64,000 nucleotides of DNA from Penelope pileata (GCA_013396635.1 WBMW01003834.1:162258-226257), one strand, 5' to 3'; shown: positions 11,931 through 26,270, numbered from the stretch's first letter. Notes: generated from the sequence alone by a model not told the origin. Numbers and translations: made by a program.

Positions 11931-14270
11931 AATTGTCAGTAATTCAGTCAAAGGTGCAACTGCTGATTGTTTCCTTACTTCCAGGCAGGCCAGTCCTGCT
12001 CATAATTTATGCCTGGGGCCATGTTCTAATTCTTCAACAAATTTGAGGTTTGGGTTCTGCAAGGATTCATCCTATATCAGGACATTCATTTCACAAGGAC
12101 TGCTCTGCTTATCCTGGTTGCAATAATCCTTTCTGTTAGCGCACCAGTTCTCAGTATAGTCAAGACCACCACATTTGATTTGTTCAGCAGTATCCTTTAG
12201 CAGAGGGTCAGCCTCACTTTGAAAAATGTATCAGATGACTCAAACGACCAACCCACATACCTTCATTTACCCCTGTTTCTGGAGGAAAATTGCCATGCAC
12301 ATTAGCATCCTGTCCTTTTTTGAGCTTTTTTCTTCGGTTTCTCCAGGATGTTACACTATTTACAAGTTGTGATTTATCCATTTGAATTTTATAGTCTCTC
12401 CATACTTTCTTTTAATAAGCACTGCAAGCTGATTATTGCAGACAGACTACACTCCTCTAGTTCTTCAGAAACATTTACCGTATCCTGGAGCTTTGTCCAG
12501 AATGCTTTGCTGCTTACAGATCAACTTCATTTGCAGCTTCTGAACCATTCTTGATTGTGGTTTCCTTCTGACAGGCAGTGCAGTGCTTCTAGGATTCAAG
12601 GTCTGTCTTTTTTATTCCTCAGTTAGGCTACTTCTATTGCCTTAGACAGCGGTGAAATGCATGGACTCAGTTACAATTTAAAGTTAACAAATCCCAACTG
12701 AATGTTGAAGAGTTCATCTTTCAAGCATTAAAATATTCATTTGTTCCCACTGTCATTTTAAAACACATTAAAGAAGCTTTTATACTGATCTTCCCTTTAG
12801 TTAAAGCTCATGTTTAGAGCACGCATTTGGATCATATTTAATCTGATAGCTTCTTTTAAAACTTTCAAAATGATGGCTCACCTGTATGAAATGAGTATGA
12901 CAACAGAAAATATTGTGTTTTGAAAGTGATCATGATAATAATAATTTGATTTGAAAACACTTGAGTGTTGTTAAAATACGTCAGATAATACTTCATGTTA
13001 AATAAAGCAATTTTCCCTTGAAATGGAAGATATTGTTCTTTGAGTGCCATACTTCTGGCACATATTACAGTCTTGGGTGAAACTAGTAGGTTTTGATAGA
13101 AATTTCTCACAAAACTCAAATTTCATCACTGCTGAATGGAGTCCTCTAGAAGCAAAATATTTTTTCTAGTAATTCTTCCACTGAGTAAGGTTTTCTTATT
13201 GCATACCAGAACTCAGCACTTACCTTTCTAATATTTGGAAACCTATTTCTTTATTAGGAGATGACGGGATAATTTCATAACTCAAAGGATGATAGCATGT
13301 GACAGTTAGGTTCCCACTGAACAGTGTAGAACAAAGCAATTCTTGTTCATCTCAGCCTTCAGCTTTTCTTTCAGAAGCTGTGCAAGTTTGATGATTTAGA
13401 GTGCAGCCACATCAGCACTTTAGTTCAGATTAGGCATGCACTTACAAAGTAAATCTCCTGATCCTTTCCAATTATCATGCTTTAGTTCATACAGTGAAGT
13501 AACTTGAAACTAGAAATTTACTCTAGGAGCCCTCCTAACAGCTGCCCCAACAGCTAACTGGGTATTCAGTCCACAGCACTAGTCTGGAGTAGGCCCCACC
13601 CAAGACACACACACAGTGAAATCAGGCCCATAGAATCAACTGTTTTACTGTACAGATCCATTCTGTGCCACACCACTTGCTAATACAAACAAGTCTGCAG
13701 TCACAGATGTGTTTGTGTTTTTATGTATGTATAATCACACTTGCCATCTCTACTCATTAAGTAGTATTTATGAGATAAAGCATGATGTTCCTTTTTAGTT
13801 TTACAAGCTTGTTTTCACTGTGGCTAGCTAAACAGATTGATTTCATTGTGAATACCTTTGCAAAATGGATGAAATGTTTCTTCTAGGCGTTAAAAAAATA
13901 ACTTACGGAAACTGGTATAACAAAAAGAATGACACAAACAAGACTATAAATTGTATCCTATTAACTCATCCATCCTGCATAAAAGTGGATAGCACGGACA
14001 GAATGTAGTTCCAGTGAGACTCCACATTCTAGATACAGGGTAATTATTTAGGGGTTGTAACATACCAGGCTGCTGTAGTGTTTTTTTGGTTCTCTTTCCA
14101 ACTATTTTGCATCACAGTTAGAATAAAAGAGTTAATCCAATTGCTCTGTAGATGGACTGCTCTTACAAGCTTGAGACAAGATCATGTGGTAAGAATACTG
14201 CCCTTCATTCCAAAGGCCAGGACATATATGCTTGTAATTACTTATCCTTGCTATAGTATATTTCACTATT
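11931..14270. other. Intergenic DNA, no gene seen
   Basis: AT-rich sequence with scattered short ORFs, none with a recognisable domain. There is a short CA run near 13605. I could name no repeat here. Confidence 0.5.
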
Positions 14271-14277
14271 TACTTCA

Positions 14278-14440
14278 GTTATATTTCAGTATGTACTTCA
14301 GTTTTACTGATAGTGAAACTGAGGCACAAAAAGGTGAGTTGACTTGCTGAAGGCTAAAAGCCTTGCAAGGTTAAGAATAAAATGCAGCCTCTTAAGTCCA
14401 CAGTTGCTGTTCTTTCTAGGCCACTCGGCCTCCAACTCTT
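14278..14440 (-). mobile_element. MIR/CORE-SINE-like relic
   Basis: The plus strand reads GAAACTGAGGCACAAAAAGG (14315-14334), then TGAGTTGACTTGCTGAAGG, and later CTCTTAAGTCCACAGTTGCT and GTTCTTTCTAGGCCACTCGG. This is the order of the reverse complement of the MIR core and 5' region as I recall it. Such SINEs predate the bird-mammal split and are rare and very diverged in birds. Confidence 0.6.
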
Positions 14441-17400
14441 CCCTACATACAGATAAAAACATTCTAGCATTAGGTTTATCTGATAGCTTCAGCAAATGTA
14501 GCTGTGACTACTGAAAAGCTGAATACATAGAAAAGCTGGTGCTGAAAGTCCTACAGCCTTCGAGAGAAGATGCATGTAGAAAAAAGAAATAAGCTTTGCA
14601 TACCTATGAAACTTTCCAGACAGAGTGAGTGCTGTGCGTTATGTTGTGTTATATAGATATCTGCAGATGCTAGAATGCACTTGCTATTGAATTATTGGTC
14701 TACATTTTCAGTTATATTTCTTCTGATGCACAACTGATGGGATTGTGAGGACGTAGCTTGTTTTACACAGTTTCTCTAACTTCTCCCATACCTGGGAGAA
14801 GCCTAGGGCCAGCACTAGTACACATTACATTAGAGGAGCTCTGTGAGCAAAATGGATGCATCTAGAGTAATAGCTTTAAGTTTGCCTCTAAAATTATACT
14901 AGGCTAAGACTAAAATGAAGGACAATCACTTAACTTGAGTATCTTTGTCACATTGAACTTGTGTGTGCTGAGTGAACATTCAAGCATTTTAATATTATGA
15001 CTTTTAAGCCGAAGGAAACTTTTGTGGAGATGTTGAAACATCTGAGTTAGTTTTGCTCTCTGTGTGTCCCAGATTGACACTACATGTCCTCTTACACAAG
15101 GCATGTATTTTTCTTTTGTTGGTCTCAATCTGAAGGGTGATTCTTTTTGTAAGAATTTGCTTTTCTCTTGTAAATGGCGACAATACTGGGCACTTTTTTT
15201 TTCCAAGGAGAAGAGAAGTGGCTGGAATGTCAGTTTTCTTTAATTCACTTTGATCTATACAATTTATTATGGATAAGAAGTTATACACCTGATACAACTA
15301 CCCACATAAAAGGTTACTTCAAGTCATATCCAGGAATGTGCCAGTTATAAGCAGAGGAAACTGTAGATTGTGGATTGTTATTAATGATAATGACAAACCT
15401 CAATACTACATAATAACAATGAACAAAGTCCTGTGTTACGTACAAAAAAAATAAAATATAGAATCCAGTGAAATGGCTACCTGGATATCTGTATGAGTCA
15501 TGCTAAATGCTGAGAAATAATGTTATCTTTCTCAAGGAAATCATGAACCACATTCTTAGAAGGAAGAAAAGAAATGCCTTTCCGTCCATAAAGATGACTC
15601 AGAAAATGCATGTCATAACACATGTTCACGTAACTCCCAACAGGGTTTATAGATTTCAGCTCCTTCTTTCCCACTGACTAAATCAACTTGTTAGCTCAAC
15701 AGCAGTAAACTACAAGAAATTTCCACTGTCAGCATGAACTACAAAGCATTTTTGTACAATTTGTTTTTATAAAATTAAGAGAAGACGACAACAGAGGAAC
15801 AACTCAGTCATGAAATATAGACGTTAATGCATTATGCCTGTATATGGGCAGCCAAGGAGATACAAAGTGTCTCTGTTTACTGTAATTTAAAACTTTAAGA
15901 AATTAATTTGCCTCTGTCCATTTGGTTTATATGTATGAGCTTCAGACCTGTGCTCTCTTTGCCATCTAGGCAAACAGACTACAACTATTCTGCTTTAAGA
16001 TGGGCTCTGAACTACCAGATTAGATACTGGGTGCAAGTGCAGCTGTCATTTCACTCTCATCTCTACTTCTCTTTTCCTACTTGTGATTGACAGCACTTTT
16101 TAATGGACCACAAGCTTTGTTTGGGACTTTTCTGGAAATGCTTCGCCATTTTAGTACGTTTAAATGATTTAGTATTTTAAATTATTGTAGGCAGAAAAAC
16201 TTAGAGCTAGGATAATCTGTCTTAGAAGTGGCTAATGAAGCAGATCCTAGAGATCTGAAATGAAGCTACTCCTTATGCTAGGTTTTACAGAAAAAAATCC
16301 AATATTAGAACCACAGTGAGCACATATTCTTGAATATTCTCTGTATAGCTTTATTCAGTAGCAGTGTCACACTAAAGCTAAAAAAGTAGCTGTTGAGGTC
16401 ATTCCTGTCATGAAACACTGCTTCATACAGAATTTTCTAGAATCTCTCATGTTGCTATTTCCGAGTTTCAGCCTCCCCTCCCCTCCTCTTTTCAACTGGG
16501 GTTAGCATGAACTAGCATCTCAGTTGCTCTTGTTCAATGCATTTGGATGTTAAAAGGGACAGCAAATGCGAGCTTCAGATAATTTACAGCTCTGATCTTG
16601 TGCTATCTGAAAATGAATATACAGATTTGTCTCCTTGTACAGATTATGCTGTGGAATGACTGTGAAAATACACATATCATCTGTTCTACACCCGTAAATT
16701 TCTGTATCTCTGGCTGTGTGCAGAATTCAGCAGGTATTGCACTCTCAGAGCGGCCGTAACTTATTACTAGCAACACAGTCTCTCACAGAAATTGCTTTAT
16801 TTTTAATATTTTTTACTTATTTTAAAATGAATCAGACTAGTCTCAGAATTCCTTGAATTTCTAACATTTGTGATCAACTCTTCACATGAGGAAACACTGA
16901 CTCCACCAAAAAGGAATCTGACATCTTGATCTTCCTCATGAACAACTGGGTAATCTACTTTACTTTGAACTGGAAAAGCTTGTATGAGCAGAGACTTCTC
17001 AAAAAAAGGAAGGGAAGGGATAAAGAATGGTATGTTGCAATAGGTTTTACACTACCATGAGCATAGAAATAAAGGGACAAGATGGATCCCATGTTGTTGT
17101 CATTATACAGGAGAAAGGACAGAAAAAAATAGTTTAGGATGAATGTTATTACAAAAAGTAGGCAAAGCTACTCACTTCCTAAGAGTAAACCTACATTTTT
17201 CCTCATAAGCAAGACAGAGCTGGTTTCCAGAATCTTCCTTTGCTTTTTGTTTAACCAAAGTATTCCTGTGTCAAAGCTGCAGGTGGCAGAACAAACAAGA
17301 AGAGAATGGCAGGACCAAGAGAGCCTCTTACTGGTGAACTCCACCTCAGTAAGAGATTTGTGGGAAGGAAAAAGCAAGAGTAAGATAAGATGCCTGTTGA

Positions 17401-20400
17401 AAATAAAAAAGAACCCAAAAGGAGAATGTACAGCATTTACAAATGTTGTGAAGTCTTGCTTCCTGCTCACAGACAATGCACATTGTCAGAAATCACTGAC
17501 ACATGAATCACTTCTATATTCTGCCATAACATTTGCACCAGTGTGAAGGAGAATGCCAAGCAGAAATACGCTGGTACAGACCCACACAAAACCACACAGT
17601 CAACACGCTGGAATTCATTCTTCAAAAAAAGTATTGGCTTGAATCTAAAATGCCAAAGGTATGACTCCTGCGTCCTGGGCTAGTCTGCAGCACTCAAAGA
17701 TCACATTTGCACAGCCAGTAGCAGTGGGAATTGTGAGGGAGCAATTCCAGCATGAGAGCACAACTGTAGACATAAAGAGACTGGAATGTAGACATGTTGC
17801 CCAGCTGTACAAGAAAGGGATGCCTGGTATTGCTGTCATGATATCTAATTCTCCTGCTTCTCAACGAGAAAAAAGGCTTTGCAGGTGGAAGACTTTACAC
17901 AAAGCTGCAGCAAAATTTTCAAGGCTTTGAAGAAAACAATTAGTACTTTTGACTCGTTTTCCAGTTTGTAATGTTGTCTTACTACCTGGCTGGAACTGAT
18001 ATTATTTAACCATGAAGGTATTATTTAAATAATGCTCATTACAGGGTTTAAATGTTCATTGAAATTAAAGGTTTTTTATTAGAGTATTACACGGTTTTAT
18101 TGCTGATTTTCCTAGAATTAAAATTAGTTTTCTCGTACAATCAAGGGAATACCAGTTATCTGAAATCAACATATGGTACAGTGGTATGCATTCTACCAAG
18201 TTATTTTCTTGCTCATTTGAGAGGGATTATGCTGATTTTGAGAGTATTATGAAAATTGTAATAATAATGCTAATGAAACTCTTTAATGCCAATGTGAGAG
18301 CACCATCTAGAGGCAAGTCACACACCACGTACGAGGCTGAGCGCACACAAGATTCAATACATTGACAAATTGCTTTTGAATTTAGTTCAAGATTGCTTTG
18401 AATAAATAATCTCAAACTTTTGTTGATTAAAGAGATTTATTTTTCTCTTAGTTATTGTTTGAAATTGAATAAATTGGTGTGAAATCTGCACAAATTTTGC
18501 AGAGAGTAGGATCAGAGAAATCAACGCTCAGAAATGTGTAATCATTTCATGACACACCCATAGTTCAAAGATGATCCAGTCTTTCTTCCAGTTCTGTGGA
18601 AGCATGATTACAGTAGCTCTGTATACTGAAAACATATGATACTTGAATGCCCTTGACTGAGAGAGCTGTTAACACTAAGATTTCTTCAAGTAACTGTCCA
18701 TATTGGAGCATATCAGCGTTAGCATCTACCTGAGTGCATTTAAGTATCATTTTACATCCAGTAAAAGCCACTTGCTTCCACTGTGGTCATTTGTGAGGCT
18801 GTATTTTACGCGGTTAATATCTGATTGGGGATAATGCGAGTTGCTAAGTATTACATTGCTTGATAGCTGTCTTGCATAGGCAGATCAGTTGTAATCCCAC
18901 TGAAATTGTAGAGCATCTTGCATTTAAACTTAAATGAATTAAAAATAATGCGAGCACCCTGTGTCCAGAACTTAGTATTTAGGAGGACTGGTTATGTTTA
19001 CACCTCCAAAGAGGATTTTAATTTTTCACCGTGAGACATCTTAGGTAATCAGCCTGAGAAAGAAACACAAGATACTACAATACGTATAAGAGTGTGGAAA
19101 ACCATGTCTATATGCTTCTGTTTTATGTGATAGACAATGAGCGTGCTGTCTTCGTAACTCTCAGATGCATCCATAAGATTCAGAAACAATTCCTTTGTTC
19201 CTCTGACTCAGTCCCTGACTATGGTTTGTGCAGTTTCACAAAGAATAACTAATTCTCTGTCATGAAAAAAATCCTTCCCCCATTGAAATTCAGTTCCGCA
19301 TCCTGGACTCTATTTTCACAAAGGTATTCTTGTCTTGGAGGATACGCATGAACCTGAAAAATCATTAAAACACTTGAAAAAATCCTCATAAAATAGCTGT
19401 TAGTTAATAATACATATTTTGTTTTAGCACAACTTCAGTAGCAGTTCCTGAGGTGATCACTTTTTTTCTTTCAGAATCCTATTTTAGATGCTTTCAAAGT
19501 CATATTCAATATGCTTTTAAAAAATACTCCCAGATTAACAAATACTATTATGTTACAAATAGCTCAACCCATGCTAGAATCGATACGAACATCTTGACAG
19601 AGGTTGTTTTTGGGCTACTATGCCACAGTAAAACTTGTGCCACCAGGCCTTCATTATGCTTGCCGTATTAAGTAGCTGCATTTTAAGTAACCTGAATGTT
19701 CCCATTCACGTTGCATTTGAATCTTCATCTAGCTCTGCAGACATGCCCTAGATAAAGATTTTACGGTGTTCCAGTCTACTTCATACAATCAGTGTAGACC
19801 CGCTGATATTACAGCAATACTCAATGGCTTGAATCATGAGGATTCTTCTGTGCCAGGGTGATGCAGTGCTCTGTTCTGAAGCCCTTTCACTGTTCACTTG
19901 ATGTTTTTCCTGCAGCTCCATTCCCTTCTACCTTTTCCCATACTTTGTAACTTTTACTAATTTACTTAAGGTTAAATTACTGTAAGAAACATTTTAAAGC
20001 GACCAGCAAAGGACCTTCTAAAAAGCGTAATTATTCTTTTTTGTTTCCTCACATTGGCTACAGGAAAAACAAAAGGCCTTTTATTTTTTATTTTTTTCTC
20101 AAGTGAAGGAGTTCTTTCTCCTCCCTCTCTCCCTCCCCTCGCTTAATTTTACGAACCTTGTCAGATCTTGCTCAACTTCCTTTCGGAGATAGGCGTGTTC
20201 CCTTTTCTTGATCGTGCACTGTACACACAGGCAGAGAGATGACAAATCCCAAACAACTGCTTCCTTCAGCTGATTCAATAGTTGCAGAAGTTAAACAGGA
20301 GCTGAAAGGACATTTTAATGAACGTTCAGTGAAAAAACATTTAGGCAGCCTCTCCCTTTCTTCTCTGGTGTGTCACTAATTCCATTTTTGTCATTGTTAA

Positions 20401-20663
20401 GTTTCCCAGGATAGATAAGTTCTTGATTTTATTACTAAAATACTTTTTACACTTTGTACTTTCAGTACGTCCTTTGTGCTTCCTATGAAGAATAAAATCT
20501 GAGTGGTCATGCACTATTTTTTCTGGAAATCATGTGACCTCCAAACAGCACCTGCAGTGCATCAAACATGTAGTGTATATTCCATGCAGATTGATTAGAT
20601 TTACCTTCTTGTGAAATTACATGAGCCCTCTAAAAACAGAAAACACTTATCCAAACTTCTTCC
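14441..20663. other. Intergenic DNA, no gene seen
   Basis: More than 6 kb without a supported gene. The longest open frame (135 codons at 17139-17546) has no domain, no homologue I recognise, and overlapping antisense ORFs of similar length, as expected by chance. No nameable transposon seen. Confidence 0.5.
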
Positions 20664-20698
20664 CACAGAGATGTGATTTTTTTNTAAGTTTTTTTTTT

Positions 20699-20729
<31 letters not shown>

Positions 20730-20742
20730 TTTTTTGGTAATT
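20664..20742 (+). repeat. T-rich low-complexity tract with an N
   Basis: Near-continuous T with rare A, G and C, plus an undetermined base at 20684. It lies next to an ordinary boundary with no LINE or SINE sequence I can identify, so this may be a plain homopolymer expansion. Length and sequence are unreliable here. Confidence 0.8.
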
Positions 20743-23700
20743 TCAACTTCAAAGATGGGGGAAGCGCTAGGAGTCAGCTTTTACAGTCTTGGTTTGCAAT
20801 GCTCTTCCCTTTGTCAGGATGAACATCTGAACTGTCAGAGGCACAGTGCTAAGAACAAATGCCATTTGACAAAATGTCACAAAAAAATGTAATTGTGGCC
20901 ACTCTGTCCAAGTCTAACAGAGGACAAAGTTTGTTAGGAAGCTGGAGGAGAATTTTCTGGGATTGCAGTTAAAACTTTCTCGAAGGTTAATTACAGGTCT
21001 AATCATATTAGAAGACAACTGAAACAACAGACAAAGGAACAGATGATATCCTTAAGGATATACATAAATCTCCCAAGGGAAATCAACATAAAAGACTTAG
21101 AATTACATTTTTATTCTTGTTAAAAATAAGAAACTCTCAGGGTATTTGGTTTCTGTGTGTGGATTTTGTTGTTGTTTTTTGCTTGTTTTGTTTTTGCACT
21201 AGAGGAACTAAATGGGGAAATTAACATAGATCCATGATTCTCAGTTCTCACACTTTGGAATCCACAATATAACCAAAGTCCTAAAAAAGTGAAAGATAAG
21301 CATTTTTGAAAGATTCTTAATTATATTTTAAAATATTTGAGGTTCAATTTCCATGAAAACCATGTGATAGTTAAGAATAAGTAACAGCTTAACCGACATA
21401 GTCTGTTTTCATCAGGAGCTGATTTTTGGAGGTGAAGATTGTCCAGTCCAGACCACAGTCCAGATCCAACCTCAGTACAACTAACAGTATATTGACTTCA
21501 TCAGAATTACTCCAGGGTTAACGTGGCCCTGTTTCTCTTTGTTAATACAAAAGTGGCCCTGAGAGTGGTTCTGTCATACTCTGTACTGTTTGCTTAGGAA
21601 ATTGTTCAAATATCTTCTCTGGAGGAGGTCTTTTGTCTATCTCTTCTCACATGAAAGATTTGGTTCTCAATAATATGAGTAAGGCATCCCATATTTTTTG
21701 CTTCAGTAGCAAGAGTACACTCATTCACTGTGCTCTTGCGGACAACTGGACAGCCTATTTTAGAGAAAGCTTTCTCCTTCTCTCCACGAGAGGGCAGGTT
21801 TCCTAATAGCATACTTAGATGCAGCTCCATGCCTGCACCGAATGCCTCAATAGATGTCAGTCTATGCAAAGATGATAAGCAGTCTAAGCATACATTTTTT
21901 TCTAATTTCCTCAGCAAGTAATTCGCTATACTTGCTGGGAGCACATGGGACACTTGAATCTTTTTTTGTAGATGTCAGGAAAGCAAATAGTTGTAGAAGA
22001 GAAGATCTTTATGCCAGACATCAGCTAAACCCCAACTCTATCCTAATGCCTCTGCTAAGGAGTTGGAGGGTGCCTCTTACAAACCCATGTCTTCCCTAAA
22101 ATGTCACCAGCTCTGCAGGGGCACTATTTACAGAGCTTTTTTTTCTTTTAATCAAAACTTGCATGTTTTTTAGCAAAACCTTAAGTCCATTGGTGACATC
22201 AATAAACTGATATCATATATTAGAATTTAATACAAGATTGACTTCACTACAACCAGGACTTCATGCTGTACATTCCTACCTTTGTAACGGTAAGAGCCAT
22301 CTTTGTTAATGAATGCACATTGACTCTCAGAATGGAAAGCTGGGAGCTAGCAAATTTGTTCTATAGGCCAAATAAAAAGAAAATCCTGACAGTCCAGTTA
22401 CAAGGACCACTTGGGAAAATCTGGTCCACCTAATTTACATTGAAGGAAGCTGCTGCCACTGAACTCTTGAAATTGTTGGCAGAGCTCTTCTCACAACAGA
22501 AGTCAGAAAACATGAATATCAAATGTATCATAGTCTGCGAGAATACAGAGTGACCAGAAAAGCATTACAAAGTGCTTCTTCTACTTGTGCGTGTGATTTA
22601 GATAGCATGATAAGTTCAAATGACACCTCCTCCTACGTAACGTTTTGTACCTTTGGTTTGTTTTTTTTTCTGGTTCTAAGATAGATATACCAAGAAATCA
22701 ATTAACTGTAGAGATGTAATGATAACAAAGCAAGAAAAATGCATGCTAGGCAAAGAATGCTCTTTGTGATACATCCATCTCAGCAGATCCATCGCTGATT
22801 ACAAATATTGATGACTAATAGTATAATTACACTGGAGTGCTTATTGTTGAGATGATGCAAATAAATGCATCAGATTATCAAAAGCTTTCATATTTGAATG
22901 TGTTGCCAGTGCTTCCTGAAACCCCTTAGGAAGTAATAATTTTCTATGAAACCTGCCAAAACCAACTTTTAGGCAAAGTGCATGATAAAGATGCCAAATG
23001 AGGTAAAACACATTGACTAAAAAACATTTAAACACTCAAATATTCTTTCCTTTCACATAAATATTTTTACAGTATCTGGATTCTTTTTCTCTGATGAAAA
23101 CAGAAATTGAGGGGACAAAACCCTTGAGGGAAACTAATGCTCAAGTGGATGACAGCTCTTGACATGTGATATTCTTAGGAATACAGGAATTACTAAATCA
23201 GGTCATATTCAAGGTCCATTTCATCTTCTTTATCTACGACTTTATTAACATATTTAAATAATTCTGAGAGAGAACTGAGGAAATATCTTCTTTATTCATA
23301 TTGGTTGTTCTCGCAATGCTTTCTTATTCCATTTTAATTATTAGGGCCACCAATTTACCTAAACAAAGCTTACTATTGTATAATAAAGCAGATCACCCAA
23401 AGAGTCTTTTTCAAAGATTGATACAACAGGTTCACTGTCCTTGGGAACAGAGGGTATTTCTATTGAATGCTTTGTTTATTGTAAATGAAACTATATACTG
23501 AAGATCCTTTAGCACCTTACATAACTTCTTTCTTTCTCTATTTATTAAATGACTTGGTTTGTAAATTAATGGCATTTGAAATGCCTAGATCAGCTTTCTT
23601 TGTAGACATAAAACTACATTATTCTAAACCTCACTTTATGTATCTATAACATATCATTTTTTCCACTTTGTTTATTATTTTGTACATGAAGCTACTAAGT

Positions 23701-23821
23701 AACTATTTCAGTCTAGAATCCTTTTTTTTTTTTTTTTTATTTCCTGGTTTTTGCTACATACTGGAAACTGTCATCTAACTTGTCTCCACGTCTTGCATGT
23801 TTTCTGCTTTGCTTTGGGAAG
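20743..23821. other. Intergenic DNA with a T17 run
   Basis: No gene recognised. The ORFs at 21606-21953 (minus) and 21854-22099 (plus) overlap one another and have no domain. A run of 17 T occupies 23722-23738. A candidate CTCF motif at 21784 is listed separately. Confidence 0.5.
21784..21797 (+). promoter_or_regulatory. Candidate CTCF-binding motif
   Basis: CCACGAGAGGGCAG agrees with the CTCF core (CCASYAGRKGGCRS) at 13 of 14 positions; the mismatch is G at the Y position. It lies in the intergenic region upstream of PTH, where a domain boundary would make sense. This is a motif match only, and such matches also occur by chance. Confidence 0.4.
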
Positions 23822-25137
23822 GACGATGCTGGAAAATACAGGTCAACCAGCCTCACTGTTGTTCAATAGAATAGAATAAGTCTGAATAGAACAAGTCTTG
23901 GAAGCCATTTCTGTGCAGAAGGAGAACAATGATGGGAAATAGCTATCATGGCACTGACCAATCTGTTTGCCTTCTACAAACAAATAACTGTGGGATGAGG
24001 AGAGAAAAGTGGATGATTTTTACTTTGACTTTAGCAAAGCTTTTGACACCACGTTCCATATTCTTTTACCAAGCTGGGACTTGGTACAAATCTAGACTGA
24101 TGGACTGCTAGACAGCTGAAAAACTGCCTGGATCACCAAGCTCAAAGAGCAGTGGATAATGGTTTGTACCTCCCCTGGGGATCAATTACAAGTGGAATTT
24201 CTCAGCGGTCTACTCTGGGCCCTATCTTATTTCATAATTTTATCAGTGACCCAGAGGATCAGGCAAAACGTGCCTTCTGCAAACACATCAGTGACACCAA
24301 CCTGGGGCGTGTAGTCAATAGCTCAGAGGCAGGCTTGTCACTTACAATGACCTAACATCAGGTTAGAACAATGAATTTACAGGAACCTCATGAAATTCAG
24401 CAATGACAAATGCAAAGTCCTGCACGTGAGATAGACAATCTCCAGTAAAGGCTGGAGATTGACTGGCTAGAGAGCAATACTGCCGAAAAAAACCTCAGGG
24501 ACCAAGTGGACAGTGAGCTAAATGATTCAGCAGTAGGCTGTGATAGCAATGAAAGCTAACTATATACCGAGCTATACCAACAGCAGCTTAGCCAGCAGAC
24601 CAGGAGAAGTGATTATCCCTTGTTACTCAGCACACACTAGACTGCACCTGGAATATTGCATCCAGTTTTTGGGCAAATGGTACAAGAAAGATGCTCAAGT
24701 TGAGCAAGTCCAGTGGAAGACCATAACAAGCTTCAGGGGCTTGAAGTAGTTAACCTGTGATCAGAAGCTGAGGGAACTGGGCTTGTTCAGCTTGGAAAAG
24801 GCTTAGAAGGTTCTAATAACAGCCTTTCCATACCTAAGAGGAGATTACCTTGAAGAGAGAACCAGGCCTTTTACCAAGAAGGACTGAGAGAATGAGAAAT
24901 AATGGCCACAAATTGAAAAAGGTGAGATTCTGACTAAATATAAGGAAAAAAGTTTCTCCTTAGGGGTAATTAAACTCTGAAATGGGTTGCCTAGAGAGTT
25001 TCTGTAATCTTTGTCTCTGCAGATTTTCAAGACCCAATTGGATAAACCCTGGTCAACCTGGTCTGAATTCACCATTGACCCTGCTCAGAGCAAGTGGTTG
25101 GACTACAAGACCTTTAGGAATCTGAATGACTCTGTGA
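23822..25137 (+). mobile_element. CR1 LINE, about 1.3 kb: reverse transcriptase end plus 3' UTR
   Basis: The longest CR1 copy in the window, in sense orientation and 5'-truncated. GCTGGAAAATACAGGTCAAC (23829) corresponds to the CR1 reverse transcriptase region. FDFSKAFDT-like sequence follows near 24020-24050, and ISQRSTLGPILFHNFISDPE at about 24195-24255 matches the conserved motif that normally reads as PQGSVLGPVLFN. The 3' UTR part includes CTGGAATATTGCATCCAGTT (about 24648), GGGCTTGTTCAGC (24779) and AATGGGTTGCCTAGAGAG (24980). The end is near 25137. Frameshifts and stops break the reading frame in many places, so it is inactive. Confidence 0.88.
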
Positions 25138-26185
25138 AACAGGAGATAGTCAAAATTCTCTTCTTTTAAAAATGTTACATGGACAGTATTCTCTTCAGAA
25201 CATTGAGAAATTTGAAAAACCCTTTATATTGCTTTTTGGTCTGTACTCAAAAAATAGAAACACAAGGTATTTCTTAGGCAATGCAAAATATTGATATGAT
25301 ATCATCATCTGGTTAGTCTAATGCTATTTACAATGTGGCCATGAAAGCTGAGTGACACCTGTGTTCCACTGTCTCAGAAGGACTTGTTTCATTGTCACAC
25401 AAGGACTGGTATAAGTAAATGCCAGTAACAAAGTACTTATCATAGTTGTGCAGTGAGATAATACAGAGAAGTGTTTCATTACATAGAGGTGGGATTGGCA
25501 CCAGCAATAACAGCTGTCAGTGTGAGGCCTTCCAGAAATCCCAAAAATTACAACAATTCCATTCAGTATTCATATTTTTGCAAAAACCTTCCATTTCATA
25601 CTTCAAGAGAACAGAGCTATAAATGAAGCAGTACAATATGTATTCATATTTCTCAGAAATATGGTAGGCAATGTGACATATGACTGATCAAAAATTAAGA
25701 ATAAAAATCCAGGAGATTCACAACAGAGATGGATAAAATAGTGATGATAGAAGGAAAGAAAGGAAGGATGTCTGGAGAGCACATACATAGAGTGAAAATC
25801 TAACACAACAAACTTTAAAGCAGTCTGCAGATTTCGTGTAACACCTCTGTGAAGAAAAATACAGAGAAGATGAGGTTGTAACCCTACTGATGCAAAAAAT
25901 ATGTGCCTCTTGTAGGAGGTAGATCACTTGTGACAGGGAGAGCTCGTAAACATTACATAACAGAGCAGTAGCAGATTCACAGCCCTGTGGTCTGCACTGG
26001 CCTCTGGAATGCAGGACTTCACATACTGAACGAGCTCAGTTTTTGGTTTCGCAACAATGATGTTACACAGCCTGGACCACTCTTACAGGAAAGTATCTCC
26101 ACTTACATGGCAGTGATGCAGGGACCTTTCACTGGTATCTGCTATCCTGCTAGGACAATTTCAGCTTTGAAGCTTATAAACAATT
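25138..26185. other. Intergenic DNA, no gene seen
   Basis: AT-rich sequence with no credible gene. An ORF of 121 codons starts at 25987 and runs into the MIR-like relic that follows, which argues against it being coding. Confidence 0.5.
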
Positions 26186-26189
26186 TTTC

Positions 26190-26270
26190 TTATTTCTGTT
26201 TGCTCCTCTGTAAAATGGATAAAGAGACTTCTTTCAAAGATAATATGAGGATTACCACGAGCAAGAGCCC
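26190..26270 (+). mobile_element. Possible MIR/CORE-SINE-like relic
   Basis: CTCCTCTGTAAAATGGATAA (26202-26221), followed by GATAATATGAGGATTA (26240-26255), resembles the MIR phrase CTCATCTGTAAAATGGGGAT followed by GAGGATTA. The match is short and the flanks are not clear. Confidence 0.4.

Noticed and set aside
17139..17546. 135-codon plus-strand ORF in the intergenic region
   Set aside because: Two antisense ORFs of similar quality overlap it, and the translation resembles no family I know.
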